From: Drosophila persimilis
Taxonomy: Eukaryota > Arthropoda > Insecta > Diptera > Drosophilidae
Direction of reading: 5' to 3'
DNA: 64,000 nucleotides
Assembly (NCBI RefSeq): GCF_003286085.1
Contig: NW_020825289.1
Span: 21,292,001-21,356,000, forward strand
The first letter of the stretch is position 1. Each line of letters begins with the position of its first letter. The position numbers were made by a program, and so were the translations under genes. This document shows, piece after piece, positions 1 through 18,780 of this stretch. Under the pieces are notes generated by a model, which saw only the letters and a list, made by a program, of their open reading frames with translations, was not told the origin of the DNA and ran no database searches.

Positions 1-2131
1 GGACGTCGTGCGACAATCCCTGGAACACGGACAACTGTATGCCCGTGACCAGCGAGAACTTCACCGAATTGGCCACCTCGCCAGCCAAAGAGTTTTTCGA
101 GTAAGTGTCCAGAGTCCTATAGGAGTCCAGCGGTTCCCTTTATTCCCTCTTTTCAATGCAGGCGCCGAGTCCTGGAGAGCTACAAGGGCAACGGTCTGGA
201 CTACATGGGACCCGTGAAGCCCACCCTGGCTCTGTGTGTCTTCGGGGTCTTTGTGCTGGTGTACTTCTCGCTGTGGAAGGGTGTGCGGAGTGCCGGAAAG
301 GTGGTTTGGGTGACGGCCTTGGCCCCGTATGTGGTGCTGATCATCCTCCTGGTGCGCGGAGTCTCACTGCCTGGCGCCGATGAGGGCATCAAGTACTACC
401 TGACGCCCGAGTGGCACAAGCTGAAGAACTCCAAGGTCTGGATAGATGCCGCCTCGCAGATCTTCTTCTCTCTGGGCCCCGGCTTCGGCACACTCCTCGC
501 CCTCTCCAGCTACAACAAATTCAACAACAACTGCTATCGAGATGCCCTCATAACGAGCACCATTAACTGCCTGACCAGCTTCCTGGCCGGATTCGTCATC
601 TTCTCGGTCTTGGGGTGAGTTCAGTTCAGTTCAGTTCAGTTCGGCCCTGCTCAGTGGATTACTGATGAGGGGCTTCTATCTGATTGCAGATACATGGCCT
701 ATGTGCAAAAGACATCGATTGATAAGGTGGGGCTGGAGGGGCCTGGGCTGGTGTTCATCGTCTACCCCGAGGCCATAGCCACGATGAGCGGCTCTGTGTT
801 CTGGAGCATCATATTCTTCCTGATGCTCATCACCCTGGGCTTGGACAGCACCTTTGGGGGCCTGGAGGCCATGATAACGGCGCTGTGCGACGAGTATCCC
901 CGTGCGATTGGCAGGCGTCGAGAGCTGTTTGTCCTGCTGCTGCTCGTCTTCATCTTCCTGTGCGCCCTGCCCACAATGACTTATGTAAGTACTCCCATCC
1001 CATTCCATCCCCTCTCCGTCTAAGGCTTATCCAGTGATTCGTTTAATTAACGCTTAAGTGAGATTGTGGCTTATACATATGCATATTTAGGCGCACCCTC
1101 CCCACCCCCTCAGTGGCTGGTTCCCCAGCGCTCGAATGCTCGATGGATGGCCGAGTTAAGTGCTTTTTATCGTTCGCCCAGTTAATCTTCACACAACACA
1201 CACTCGATGGGCTCTTTGCCTTTCTTATTTTTCTGCATTTTTATCACCTGTCAAGTTCGGTGGACTTGTCTGCCCTGGCCAGCCCTGGCCAAACAGCAAC
1301 CAGCCACCACCTATTCCTATTCCTCCGCTGGCGCTGGCGCTGGGGCTGGCTGTTGCTGTTCAAACACTTAAGCTGGTCCGTTCCTTCTCCTGCCACTTTA
1401 TCTGATTAAATTTGAAATTGTAATTTGCTGCGTTCTATATTCTATATTCTGACTCGGACACTTCTATCGGAGTAGCTTCTATCGGTCAATGGATCAAGCT
1501 ATTCAACCCCATCCCCCCCATCCATTAATCAGTGCCACACACAATGGTCCCTCCCCTCCATGGATGGGGGAGAGCAGAACTCTCTTCTAGCCTTTAATTG
1601 ATTGCAATGTGTGTGTGTATTTTCAGGGTGGCGTTGTCCTGGTCAATTTCCTGAATGTCTACGGGCCCGGCCTGGCCATCCTCTTTGTGGTGTTCGTGGA
1701 GGCTGCCGGAGTGTTCTGGTTCTACGGCGTGGACCGCTTTAGCTCCGATGTGGAGCAGATGCTGGGCTCCAAGCCGGGACTGTTCTGGCGCATCTGCTGG
1801 ACCTACATCAGTCCGGTGTTCCTGCTGGTAAGATTGCCTCGATCCCACTATCCCCGACAGCCACTCAAGGGGGAATTACTTGCAGACAATATTCATATTC
1901 TCGATCCTGGGCTACAAGGAGATGCTGGGCGAGGAGTACTACTATCCGGACTGGAGCTACAAGGTGGGCTGGGCTGTGACCTGCTCCTCCGTGCTGTGCA
2001 TACCCATGTACATCATCTACAAGTTCTGCTTTGCGACCAAGGGTGATTGCCGGCAGCGGCTGAAGGATTCCTTCCAGCCGGACGACAGCAGTGGCTCGGT
2101 GGTCCCCGGCCAGCAGGGCACCTCGGTGTGA
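1..2131 (+). CDS. SerT: Serotonin transporter SerT, 5' truncated by the window edge
   Basis: Na+/Cl--dependent plasma-membrane serotonin reuptake transporter (SLC6/NSS family) of serotonergic neurons. Coding exons are 1-100, 162-614, 690-984, 1627-1827 and 1886-2131 (TGA at 2129), all with GT-AG introns in matching phase. They give 430 residues. The N-terminus and roughly TM1-3 (about 190 residues judging by the fly protein) lie upstream of the window. The visible part starts in extracellular loop 2 with its two cysteines ([10 protein letters not shown]) and an NFT glycosylation site. TM4-TM12 follow, including the unwound TM6 motif FFSLGPGFG and the TM8 ion-site motif [10 protein letters not shown]. 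The C-terminus ends GQQGTSV. Identity to fly SERT, rather than to the dopamine transporter, is clear from the near-identical sequence I recall. The frame remains open beyond the stop (see separate entry). Confidence 0.96.
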
Positions 2132-2572
2132 CATGACAACGTCGTGCACTTGAACATCCACACCAACAGGACCAAGATCAAGATATATAATTTGAATTGT
2201 AAAAGCTTTTCACCAACAACGACAGTACCAGTACCCCTCGAAGAGAGCAGCAGCAATAGGCTGCTGAATAGCTACCACTCCTACCACACAAATAATCTTA
2301 GCTACCACTATCCAGATCCAGACGCAGATCCCACAAAGCACACCCACACCCCGAATGGGGTGGATCAGAATTGGATCGACAATGATATTATTACGTATGG
2401 CGCTAGTGCTAGTGCTAGTGTTAGGCCCTCGCATTCGCATAGCCATAATAGTTTAGGTCTCCATAGCAGGACCCCCTTTGCTGCCACTGCTGGCGAGGAC
2501 AATAACTACGGCCTGAGGCTCGGCAGCTGCAAGCCGCTGAAGTTTCCTCTGGCCAGCGAGTGGCTGGTTTGA
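2132..2572 (+). other. Open frame continuing in phase after the SerT stop
   Basis: After the SerT TGA the same reading frame stays open for 146 sense codons to a TGA ending at 2572. The stop is followed by C, the leakiest UGA context known. The extension is His/Ser/Asn/Thr-rich (for example SYHSYHTNN, SHSHSHNS) and has no recognised domain or membrane segment. It is either ordinary 3' UTR or a readthrough extension, which is a documented class in Drosophila. The 3' UTR continues beyond it. Confidence 0.35.
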
Positions 2573-2925
2573 AGGAGCATCCGCGACGATAGCATCCACG
2601 AAAGCTCTGCAAGCAGCCATTTTGCAGGGCTTTCCCGAGGTGCACGGTGTGCGTGTCCTCCACTTGGTACCAAATTACAGGACAGTTGTACTCTTTCACG
2701 TTTAGTTTGTAAGCGTTAAGCGTAGCTCAGCTCGTAAGTAAAGCGACATTTGGTAAAATGCTTTCATAGAAAAATAGTAGAGACATAAAATACATTCTCG
2801 AAACACCCTGTACAATGCCTGCACTTACACAAAACATTTCCCTCTGTTTTCGGTTAGAGGAACAATCGTAACACAGCCATTTACATTGTTTTTCTAACGC
2901 GTGTTCGTTGATACTAAAATTAAAT

Positions 2926-2931
2926 AATAAA
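2926..2931 (+). terminator. Possible SerT poly(A) signal AATAAA
   Basis: This is the first good AATAAA after the SerT stop, in an AT-rich stretch about 0.8 kb downstream. Rpn8 converges from the other side, so the two genes probably end tail to tail within about 150 bases. Confidence 0.4.
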
Positions 2932-3050
2932 TATTCCATACATATTATTTCGGTTATACGAAATAAGAAAACACAAAGCAAAGACCACAATTGTTTCATT
3001 TCGGAAAGGGGACGGTTAGGCTGAGGCCGCATTTGAATTAAACAACGAAT

Positions 3051-3056
3051 TTTATT
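3051..3056 (-). terminator. Possible Rpn8 poly(A) signal
   Basis: TTTATT on the + strand reads AATAAA on the - strand. It lies about 245 bases beyond the Rpn8 stop codon in an AT-rich stretch. Confidence 0.45.
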
Positions 3057-3300
3057 TTAAATTATTTAATTTGTAATTACATAGACTTGCCGTTCGTTAA
3101 CTGATACGCATAGCTGGGCGAAATAAAAACAGGAGACGATCCTACATGAAAAATAAGTAAATGGGCGATGCGATGATCGAAAGTTGGTGATTGTTGTTCC
3201 AGTTGTGGCGGTTTAGAGGATGATGTTTTCAGAGGTGATAGTGTCGCCTGCAGCCCTTGTTTTTCCGCTTGCGACGTGGCTTGTGCTTTTTCTTCCGCTC

Positions 3301-4389
3301 CTATTTTTTGGAACTCTTGCTGCTGTCGTCCTTGCTCTTGTCCGACTTCTCTTCCGTCTTCTTGCCATCCTTATCTTTCGTGTCCTTGTTATCCTTGTCC
3401 TTGCTGTCCTTGTTCTTGTCCTTGGCATCCTTGCTGTCAGCCGACTCAATCGCCTTCTTGCCCTCCTCGGCATCCCGATTCGCCAGCTTGTTGTTGATCA
3501 AATTGTGCAATGCAATGATCGAGCGCACCATGGACGCCAGATAGACGACCAGCATCTGGTCATTGGTCTTCACGTACATTGTGCCCGTGAACTGGTCGTT
3601 GGTGATGTCCGGCAGCAGGTTGAAGATGTCCTGCAGCTGGTAGACGATCTGATGGTTGATCGGCATCTTGCCATCGCCCACACGCTGCAGATACTGCTTG
3701 ATGTCGCGCAGCTGGGCATTGAGGCCCTTCAGGCCCATCAGCTGGTTCGTGATCTTCTGCGACAGGCTGCCCACGGTGGTGTCCTTGATGTCGCGCAGCA
3801 AGTGCTCCACGCCCACCTCCTCAGCCTCCTCCGCACCGATTTCACTGGGCACATGCTCGAAGGTCTTGCTGGTGGGCGAGCCATCGTCGTGGACCTCTTC
3901 CACGGATATGTAGGCCTCTGTGGGCAGGCCCAGATCCTTGGGCTTGGCATCGATGATGACCAGCACCGAGTTGGGGCAATAGCGACGGATCAGCTCATTG
4001 ATGGCAATATCGTTCTGATGCAGCTTCGGACCCGTGTGATACCAGCCCACCACGCGCTCCCGAGCGTTCACCTTCTTGAACATGCCGTACATGTTCTCAA
4101 GGTAGTCGTGGTCCAAGAACCATACCGATTTGTCCTTATCGTCCTCATCAAAAGGTACTGCAAAGCGGAGCAAATTAGTTAATCTTTTTATGTCCAGTAA
4201 ATATTTCCACTAACCTGCAAAACTGTTGGACACATCGAGCACACCCTTGGAGCGCCAGCAGCCGAGCAGGACACCAACAACACGCTTCTGGTTGCCAATC
4301 TTGCCCATGCGATTGAAGTGATCCACCACGGACAGAAGCACCAGAGGGTGCACTATCACTTTGTTTACGCTAACCTCCATCGACGGCAT
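3301..4389 (-). CDS. Rpn8: 26S proteasome regulatory subunit Rpn8 (PSMD7 family)
   Basis: Non-catalytic lid subunit of the 26S proteasome; it pairs with Rpn11 to form the MPN heterodimer that positions the deubiquitinase. Exon 1 is 4389-4215 and exon 2 is 4157-3301, joined by a 57-base intron (phase 1), giving 343 residues, normal for the family. The start [15 protein letters not shown] is the first ATG and matches the fly protein. The MPN domain covers about residues 8-140. The JAMM metal-binding motif is absent ([13 protein letters not shown] in place of the active HxH...D pattern), as expected for Rpn8. The MIT-like helical C-domain follows, then a KEKE-type tail of repeated Lys/Asp/Ser. 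The neighbour slik is divergent, so the two probably share a promoter region. Confidence 0.97.
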
Positions 4390-5152
4390 TTCTGTTTCTG
4401 TTGTAGTTTGTGGTAAACTGTAGTTTGCTTTACGCACAGCGTGCTTGGCTCTTCACTGAGCTCTGAAGTTTGCGCAGAATTGGGAACTCTGATCAAATTT
4501 TTCGCAACAAAAATGTATTGTTGCGTTTGCGGCAAAAACTGTGAGGCCTGAAATGACAAGCAGAATCGATTCTTCCTCTTCCAAAAAACGCCAGTCACCC
4601 CGAACGGAGTACGTCGACCACCCCACGAAAATTTATTTCAGTTCAGGTGAAAGATATCTCCGCAGTTTTTATTGTAAGGAAAGAGAAATGATATACAAGG
4701 ACCTTTTACAAACAGTATTATTTTTGCCGGTGTAATATAATTAAACGGAAGAGGGTTAAGCGCACTTTTTCTCATCGGTATATTATGAAATGGAGACGGT
4801 ATATTTCGGTATATTCCTGAGGGTCTGGCGGTATGTTTTATCAATAAATCCGCGGTCTCACTGCTGCCGACGGGAAGAAAATCATGAAAAGAAAATTGCT
4901 CAGCAAACAGAAAGAAAGCGGAAAATTAGCAAGAAGTGGTGCAAAAAGAAATGTGCAAGCCCATCAGTGAGACTGCAGCTGCAGTTGTGCGTCAAATATA
5001 AATGTAGTACGTAGTTCCTGGCGCTATTTATTTTCTGTGTGTGGTGCGTGTGTGGTAGTGTTGTTTCTGTTGTGCCCTTGGCGAAAGCAAATATTGCTGC
5101 GCTCCTCTGGCACAGATGACCTAAACGCCATTTTTGGCGCACGGTCACACTG
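4390..5152. promoter_or_regulatory. Divergent Rpn8/slik promoter region
   Basis: Between the Rpn8 ATG and the probable slik start lie four GGTAT(A/G)TT boxes at 4777, 4798, 4808 and 4830, which resemble Ohler core-promoter motif 6. A perfect Ohler motif 1 (CGGTCACACTG, bound by M1BP) lies at 5142-5152. Motif 1 with motif 6 is the usual make-up of Drosophila housekeeping promoters. No TATA box is evident. A CArG-like CCATTTTTGG at 5128-5137 directly precedes motif 1. Exact transcription starts cannot be fixed from sequence. Confidence 0.55.
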
Positions 5153-5974
5153 CCGTTGCGCGAGAGAAATTACAATACAAATAAAACGCAGCGCAGGCAA
5201 ATTGTGTGCAGTTAAAAACACGCTTTTATCTAAGCCCCAAAGTGTTCATTCGGACCATAAAATATCCACTGTGTACTGCTTTGTGTCATACCGATATCAG
5301 TGAATGAGTGTGCGGCCGCGCTCTTGTGTGCGGATGAGGTAATTGGTGGCTGCCTCTGCCTTCGTCTACAGTTTCACGCCCATCCAACGCAGTGTCAGGC
5401 GGCGGCTTCGTCGTAATCATCAATGAGCTGTCGTTTGCTCCGTTGCCGTTCCGTTCGCCGAGGTCCGCAACTGTAAATCGTGGCTTGAAGTGCGCGTGTT
5501 GGGCGCATATTTGGCACTGCACTTGCGTTAATTAAGGTGTTATCAGTGTTTTAGGCACATTCTCCAGACGGGGGGCTATACAATTTCACTGAAATTTTGC
5601 CAAATCGAAAGAGAAGAAAACCACCGAAAGCCCAGAGACCAGCTCACAAATACTTAGGCACCGAAAGAGAGCCCCCCACACACACACAAACACACACACA
5701 CACGAACGCACGCTGTACGCTCTTTTGTCTACGTCTTTGACTTTTTCTCGTTTGTAATCATTTTCCTCCCATTCGTACGTGTTTTTTCTACAAATATTAG
5801 AGCTCGCGAGCTGCTAATTAAATTATAAAACATACAGAAGCGTTAAAAGAAGACGACGACCGTCCAACCAAGCCCACAATCCCCACTATTTGGCCTATTT
5901 CGCTGAGGCGGCGCAAAGAAGATACGACAAAAGAGGCAGAAAAGCAGAAACAGGCAGAAAAAGACTAATAGAAG
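5153..5974 (+). other. Probable untranslated first exon of slik
   Basis: This A-rich, stop-filled stretch has the composition of a fly 5' leader. It begins near the motif 1 core element and ends at a good donor, AATAGAAG followed by GTGAGCC at 5975. The joining exon would begin somewhere between about 6320 and the slik ATG at 6475; a plausible acceptor is CTCGCCCAG at 6324. Start and acceptor are inferred. Confidence 0.4.
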
Positions 5975-6474
5975 GTGAGCCACAGTTTAAACTAGGCGCT
6001 TAAGCGGTCACTTGGGGATGGAGCTTGGAGCTTCGATCCGATCCGTAGTGTTTGGTTTGGCCTGATTTAACTGAAATAACTCCGTTACGGCGGATCTGTA
6101 GCACCTGCTGCTTCCCCGCGCTGCCACTTGGCATCCGTGCCAACTCTGGTAGCTGGTGTCTGGTCTCTGGTCTCTGCGCCAAGTGCAAAATCAATCAATG
6201 AACGTCGCAGTCGCAGTCAGTCGCACTGCACATACAAATATACAAACCATCCATGTACAGTGTACACTCGTATGTCTCTTCAGCTTTCTCCAAATCTAGT
6301 TTTCCTTGTTGGACTCTCGCCCAGAGCCGTCGCCAGCTCCTGCACTATGTAGAGGCCAAAATATCATCATCGAACTGAGAAACAGACCAACTAAAGTAGC
6401 AACTAATTGCCTGCCTGCGAAGGCGAAGGAGAACGAGAATAAGCAGAATCGAAAGCAGAAGCAGTAGAGCAAAG

Positions 6475-13610
<7,136 letters not shown>

Positions 13611-13759
13611 AGAAGAACGTCTAGAGAAGGATCAGCAACTCCAGTCCCTTGCATGCCCTCCAGCTACTAACGATACCCAATACAATCCCTACACTTACTT
13701 ATACTCAAATCAAAACCGCTTTCCATTCCCCCGCTTGGTGCTGGTGCTGATGCTAACAA

Positions 13760-13765
13760 AATAAA
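13760..13765 (+). terminator. Possible poly(A) signal, slik long isoform
   Basis: AATAAA about 150 bases after the stop codon at 13610, in a C- and A-rich stretch. It would end the long-isoform transcript before the 14697 exon, consistent with alternative last exons. Confidence 0.4.
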
Positions 13766-14414
13766 CAACACACTCCCTCCCTCCCCACCACATATCACAT
13801 CTCTCACTAACATAACAGACTTGACTTTTCCCTAAACACCGCCTAAGCATCGTCTGCATCCGGATTTGCCATAATTTCTGTGTCTTGCCAAAAGTTGATT
13901 AGTTTTGTCAGTTAAGCGAAAAATGAATGATTTGTGTGCTTTTTCAACATACGATACATATTATATCGCGCCAGAAGCGCACTCCATTCTAGCAGTATTA
14001 TCCGAGTACTTAGTAAAAGAAACCAAAAACAGAAAAACCACATAAGAATAAAGATGAATCGAAACGAAACGAAGGGAAACGAAGAGAAACAATCCGCATT
14101 CCATGCATAGCAACATGCCAAGCATTTATATAGCCTATATCTTACTCTAGAGCCTAGACATTCATATGAATATAATCATTATAAAAATATACGTATCTAT
14201 TACCATATCGCCATTTTCATGATGCTTCACTGTACACACACACACACACCCATACGCATACCCACATACATACATATACCCAACAACAATGCGCTGCTAT
14301 CGTAAAACAAAACAAAAACACACACAAAAACAAAACAAAAAACCAAAAATCTGTATCCAAAAACTTTTCTTGCCGGCTCTCTCCTCTTCTCGTTAATGCG
14401 TAAAGCAACTACAG

Positions 14415-14432
14415 CAGCGGCTGCAACAAGAG
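14415..14432 (+). other. Candidate 18-bp slik microexon
   Basis: Eighteen in-frame bases encoding QRLQQE sit between an acceptor (CAACTACAG, preceded by a pyrimidine-rich run at about 14379-14394 and GTTAATG as a possible branch site) and a donor GTTAGTCC. Inserted between ...VPRKQ and RLEETF... they would lengthen the coiled coil without changing frame. No transcript evidence is available here. Confidence 0.3.
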
Positions 14433-14696
14433 GTTAGTCCTTTGATCTATCCCGCAGTGCGGTTAACAGCTATGGCAAGCGCATAGCTTTGAGCCGCACT
14501 GCATATTTCTATGTATTGTATATTCCTTTCAGTCTAAATGTCCTACTAATGCATGCGCTGTATAGCTAAACTTTCCTCCTCCTCCTCCTCCTTTATTTAT
14601 TTGATATTATCCTAGTGAATGTCTCGTTGCTTAGAACCATATATGGCCAGATTTCGATGAGTTACTTATACCCTTTTGATTTCTTTGCACGGACAG

Positions 14697-14846
14697 CGTC
14701 TGGAGGAGACCTTCGCCCAGCAGCTCGACGAAATGGAGACCCTGTACGGGGGCGCACTGATTGTCTCCATGCCGTCGGACACACTGCAGCGTGATCACTT
14801 CACTGGGTCCACCCGCAGCAGCCTCAGCTCCTACTCGGAGGGATGA
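14697..14846 (+). CDS. slik: Alternative last coding exon of slik (short isoform)
   Basis: This phase-0 exon follows an acceptor GCACGGACAG and encodes RLEETFAQQLDEMETLYGG... ending SLSSYSEG, then TGA. Spliced directly to the exon ending at 11687 it continues the coiled coil (WREQLVPRKQ-RLEETFAQQ). The predicted protein is 1345 residues and lacks the 353-residue tail encoded at 12552-13610. Skipping that upstream terminal exon means splicing across 3 kb. Vertebrate SLK/LOK end with a comparable coiled-coil finish, so this may be the ancestral C-terminus and the 12552 exon an added one. Confidence 0.88.
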   Translation, partial: RLEETFAQQLDEMETLYGGALIVSMPSDTLQRDHFTGSTRSSLSSYSEG

Positions 14847-15846
14847 GGGCTGCTTAATTATAGATGCTGGATGCTGGATGCCTGCCACGTCTGTCGAGCA
14901 GGCACAAACAAAGGAAGTGGCTGCAACACCGACAGCGACAGTGGCAGTGGCAGTGGCAGCGGCAGCTATGCAAAGTAAAACAAAACAATTGTCAGCCATC
15001 CATTAAGGCTTCCGCCAGGGAAAGAGCGCTTCTATCCATGCTTAAGCATATATATATATATATGTACATAAAGTACATATATAGGTATATATATATAAGA
15101 GATGGACATGCATGTGTGTGTGTGTGTCCTGGCAAGAAGCGCGTCGGGTCATGCTTAAGTTTTGTGTCGTAAAATGTAATACATAAGCTTAATTTTATTA
15201 TTATTTTTGCATTGTATGTTAGCCTATTACTCTATTAATTATTACCGCCGTATCCAGCGTTCATCTGTTCTATCCGTACATGCAAAACATGTATAAGCCC
15301 AGAGACCTAGGCATCCAATATCCAATATGTAATATGTCGAGAGCAGAATTAAATTTACTTAATATTTATACAGACATACATACACGCATAACACAAGCCA
15401 CCAACCCCAAATCACTGGACAAACGAAATACGAAACATACGTACACCACCCAGCAAATATTCCTTTTGTTGACCTTATCGCTATTGTAAATATATCTATA
15501 AATATATACATATATCCCATAACTATGCAACACATACACACAGATAAACACACTCTGACAGATAGAAGACAGTCGTAAACAGATGTATGGGAAGGGAAAG
15601 CTTTGCAAAAGTTAATGTGGCAAAAAGGAGAATTATACGAACGAGTATGTGAGATGTTGGGATTCCAGAACACAAATTGTGTGAGAGAGTTTGAGAGTTG
15701 GAAGTAAATGATGGGAGGCCGTCGGGTAATGATAAAAGATATTTATATTTGTAAACGTTTATGCTTATATATTTTATATAAATATATACATATTTAAATT
15801 TAAAAAAATCAAAAAACAATAGCCCCAAAACAGAAAAAATAATAAA
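14847..15846 (+). other. Probable 3' UTR of the slik short isoform
   Basis: AT-rich non-coding sequence with TATA/TACATA runs follows the TGA at 14846. The first AATAAA I see in a suitable setting is at 15841-15846. No coding potential is evident. Confidence 0.4.
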
Positions 15847-15902
15847 AAAGAATAGAAAAATTAAGCAACCCATCTTTTGTCCTATTTTAAAATCAATTTC
15901 TT

Positions 15903-15978
15903 TTCTCACAAATATTTCCATCTATTATTCTGCAATGAATTTCTCACAAATATTTCCATCTATTATTCTGCAATGAAT
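15903..15978. repeat. Perfect 38-bp tandem duplication
   Basis: The 38-base unit at 15903-15940 is repeated without a mismatch at 15941-15978, directly after the A/T-rich end of the probable slik 3' UTR. Perfect identity suggests a recent slippage or repair duplication. Confidence 0.95.
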
Positions 15979-18100
15979 TTGATTATGAACTACCAAGAAG
16001 TTTCCCTTCTGAGAATATCTAGGAACTTGTTTCTGTTCTAATTTATAAGGCGATAAATTGCAAGAATGAAATATGTCTCAAATGCCATCACAAATACTGC
16101 ACTTTTCAAAGAATTCGGAGAACTGTGTCCTTTCAGCACCCTTACAAAGTTGAACGGTGCGTATGAGTTGGAATGGTGGAATGAGGGGTGGAATGAAGAA
16201 TTATGAAGAATTTGAGGCCATTCCTCCTCCTTGGGTTGGCCGGCGCGTGCCGATTACAGAATTTCAGCATATGGATGCAGTGGCTATGTTGCGGGTATGT
16301 TGTATTCTATTGCAGCAGATCCAGTTCCAGTCCATCGAAATAATCCTTAAAATGCCCGCCCACTCATGAACTCCACTCCCACTCACTCATAATCCCCCTC
16401 ATGGAACATTTAGCGAGCCAAAGCTCTTGCGCTTCTTTCTGCATTGTCCATTTATGTAGTTTTATGTCATATACTATACTCGTTCTCGTATGACTGGCAT
16501 ATAGAAAGTCCCGTACTATCTGCAAACCTTCACACATGGCATACCCAAAGGGATACAATAGGGGGATGGTGGATGGGCGGATGGCACTCCAGGGGGTTGT
16601 GCTGGTATTGTGGCAGGCAGGCTTCCGCATGCGTGTTGTGGGGTGGGGGTCGGGTGGGGGTCACTGCCATTGTCAGTGCCATTGCCATGTCAGGCGCGTT
16701 AGATCCATTGTTGTCCAGTTTAAACGCAACATGAGTTGCTATTAATACCGCCAAGGCACTTGAGGGACCCCCAAGTAATTGCCCAAGGGCTCAACTGAAC
16801 TCAACGTATCATCGCTAGCTACATCCTCTAATTATAAACTGGACCGAGAGTTTCTTGTACATAGTTTTTCACCTAATTAGTATAGACTATATTTATTTAC
16901 CCACTATCGAATGCAGATTTGATTTGTTTTGGGATAAATATTAGTGGTTTTCCTAATAATAAAATAGGTTCGTGTTAGAGGTCTACAATGGCAAACAAAC
17001 CGGCAGTCGAATTATCAAGAGAGTTAGGGGTTACGTCGATGAATGAGTCCGCTCACATAAGACTCGTATGGACTACAGTTCAACGAAGCAGTGAGACTTG
17101 AAGTAGTTAGTAGTTGTACTTGACCAGGAAAACCTTTCCACCCTACTGTCTGATATACCCTTATTCTCCACGACTACCGGGTATATGCATTTGCCGGAAC
17201 CCCACTACTTTGTATACTCATTGTTAAGTTTATTAAAAGTTGTTTCCTCTGTAAGTAAGTCCTGACTGACCCAAAGTCATGACTATACGCCCCACTCGGT
17301 TGGAGATGGTTTCGTGGCAGAACAGCTGAAATATAGCGTGGCATTATTTAATTGAAATGTGAGAATGCGCTTTTCCAGCGTACCTACTTCACGGAAATTC
17401 CCGCGCACTCACACACACACTCATCCCCACTCGGACTAACGTGCCACACTTGTTCGCATGCCCCATTCGCCCCAGAGTCCCATTGAAAAGGCAGTGGACT
17501 ACTGCTTCACCAGCTGCGCTGCTGTTTCTGCTCCTCCAGCTGCTGCTGTTGCTGCTCCTTCTGCTGATGAAGAGCACAAAACAGGCATATCGTAGGCAAC
17601 GAGAACTGCTACAAAGATGGCGAGCGTGCTTGAGGAATGCCCGTGGGGCTCGTGTGCTCTCTCCTAGCCAACCCCAAAGGCCCCCAACCCCCTCTGCTTT
17701 GGATGGACTGTTGCGGCGGTTTCATTCATATTCATCCATTTCTCGATGCTCCTTCCCACTCCCACTCCCACTCCTACTCAGCCACCAGGGTTTTCGGCTA
17801 TGGCTGCAACTTGGCAGCACTAACCCAATCACACACACAGACACACGCAGTGAAGGCGGGGGAGGGAGTCTCGCATTTTTCCGCTTTTACCACCCACGCA
17901 TTAGCCAAGGCGCGTCCTTTGTGCGAGGGTGTCGTAGAGGATGCTCGCATGTGCTGGGCTGTGCCCCAACAAACACAAATTCCAGCACAAAGAAAGCCGA
18001 GCCGAACGGCAATCGGCTCCGGATCTGGCACTCGGGCCTGTTCCGTGCTCTCTCTGTAGCGCTGCTCTGCTCTGCTCTCATCTCGCGCGATATACCGTTA
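15979..18100. other. Intergenic stretch between slik and mAChR-A
   Basis: No convincing exon on either strand. A 275-codon open frame at 17441-18268 (+) is rich in Leu, Arg and Ser from simple sequence and has no recognisable domain. The stretch holds scattered simple repeats and AT-rich sequence. Confidence 0.5.
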
Positions 18101-18125
18101 AGGTATATGCTTGAAATTTTCAGCT

Positions 18126-18737
18126 TCAGTCCCGGACGAGATTTGGAAACGTGCGCTTCAAAAGTTCTCTCCCAAAACTGGGAGTCGTCCCCGCAGCGGA
18201 TGCGTGCAAAGAACGTTAAAAAAAAGTGTTTGTTACATAGCTTTAGTGAAAATGCGAGAAATAATTAAATAAAATTAGGAAAATATTGAAAATAATATAT
18301 AAGAAGAGCAAACAGATTTTGCAGTGACAGTGGCAGTGGCGGTGGCAGTGGGCTTGACGTGTCATTTGTTGTATCGAGTGCGAGAGGAAAAAATAATAAA
18401 CTTGATTACAATGTTAAATGTGGAAACTTTGGGCACGCAAAGCGTCAAAGCGTAGACGCTGACGGCGACGCTGGCGCCGACGTCGCAGCTAGCATTGTGT
18501 ATAATAAAATTGGCGAAAAAGCCCCCCGCAACCTCACCCACAACCCTCTTGTAACAGAGTGTGGCCGGCCCGGCAGCGGCAGCAGAAGCAGCAGCAGCAG
18601 CTTCAGAAGCAGCGGCAGAAGCAGCCGAAACAACCAAAGATGTGCGCGCACAATACAAAAAATTACAAAGCATACTTTTGGGAGCGGCAAATGGCCAAAA
18701 TCAACAGCGATGCTGAGCGTGCGAAATAAGCAATAAG

Positions 18738-18780
<43 letters not shown>

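Noticed and set aside
1-2131. Dopamine transporter instead of serotonin transporter
   Set aside because: The loop and C-terminal sequence ([24 protein letters not shown]) match fly SERT as recalled and differ clearly from fly DAT.
17441-18268. 275-codon open frame on the + strand between slik and mAChR-A
   Set aside because: Composition follows Leu/Ser/Arg simple repeats, there is no domain or convincing start, and it overlaps a likely transcription start and leader.
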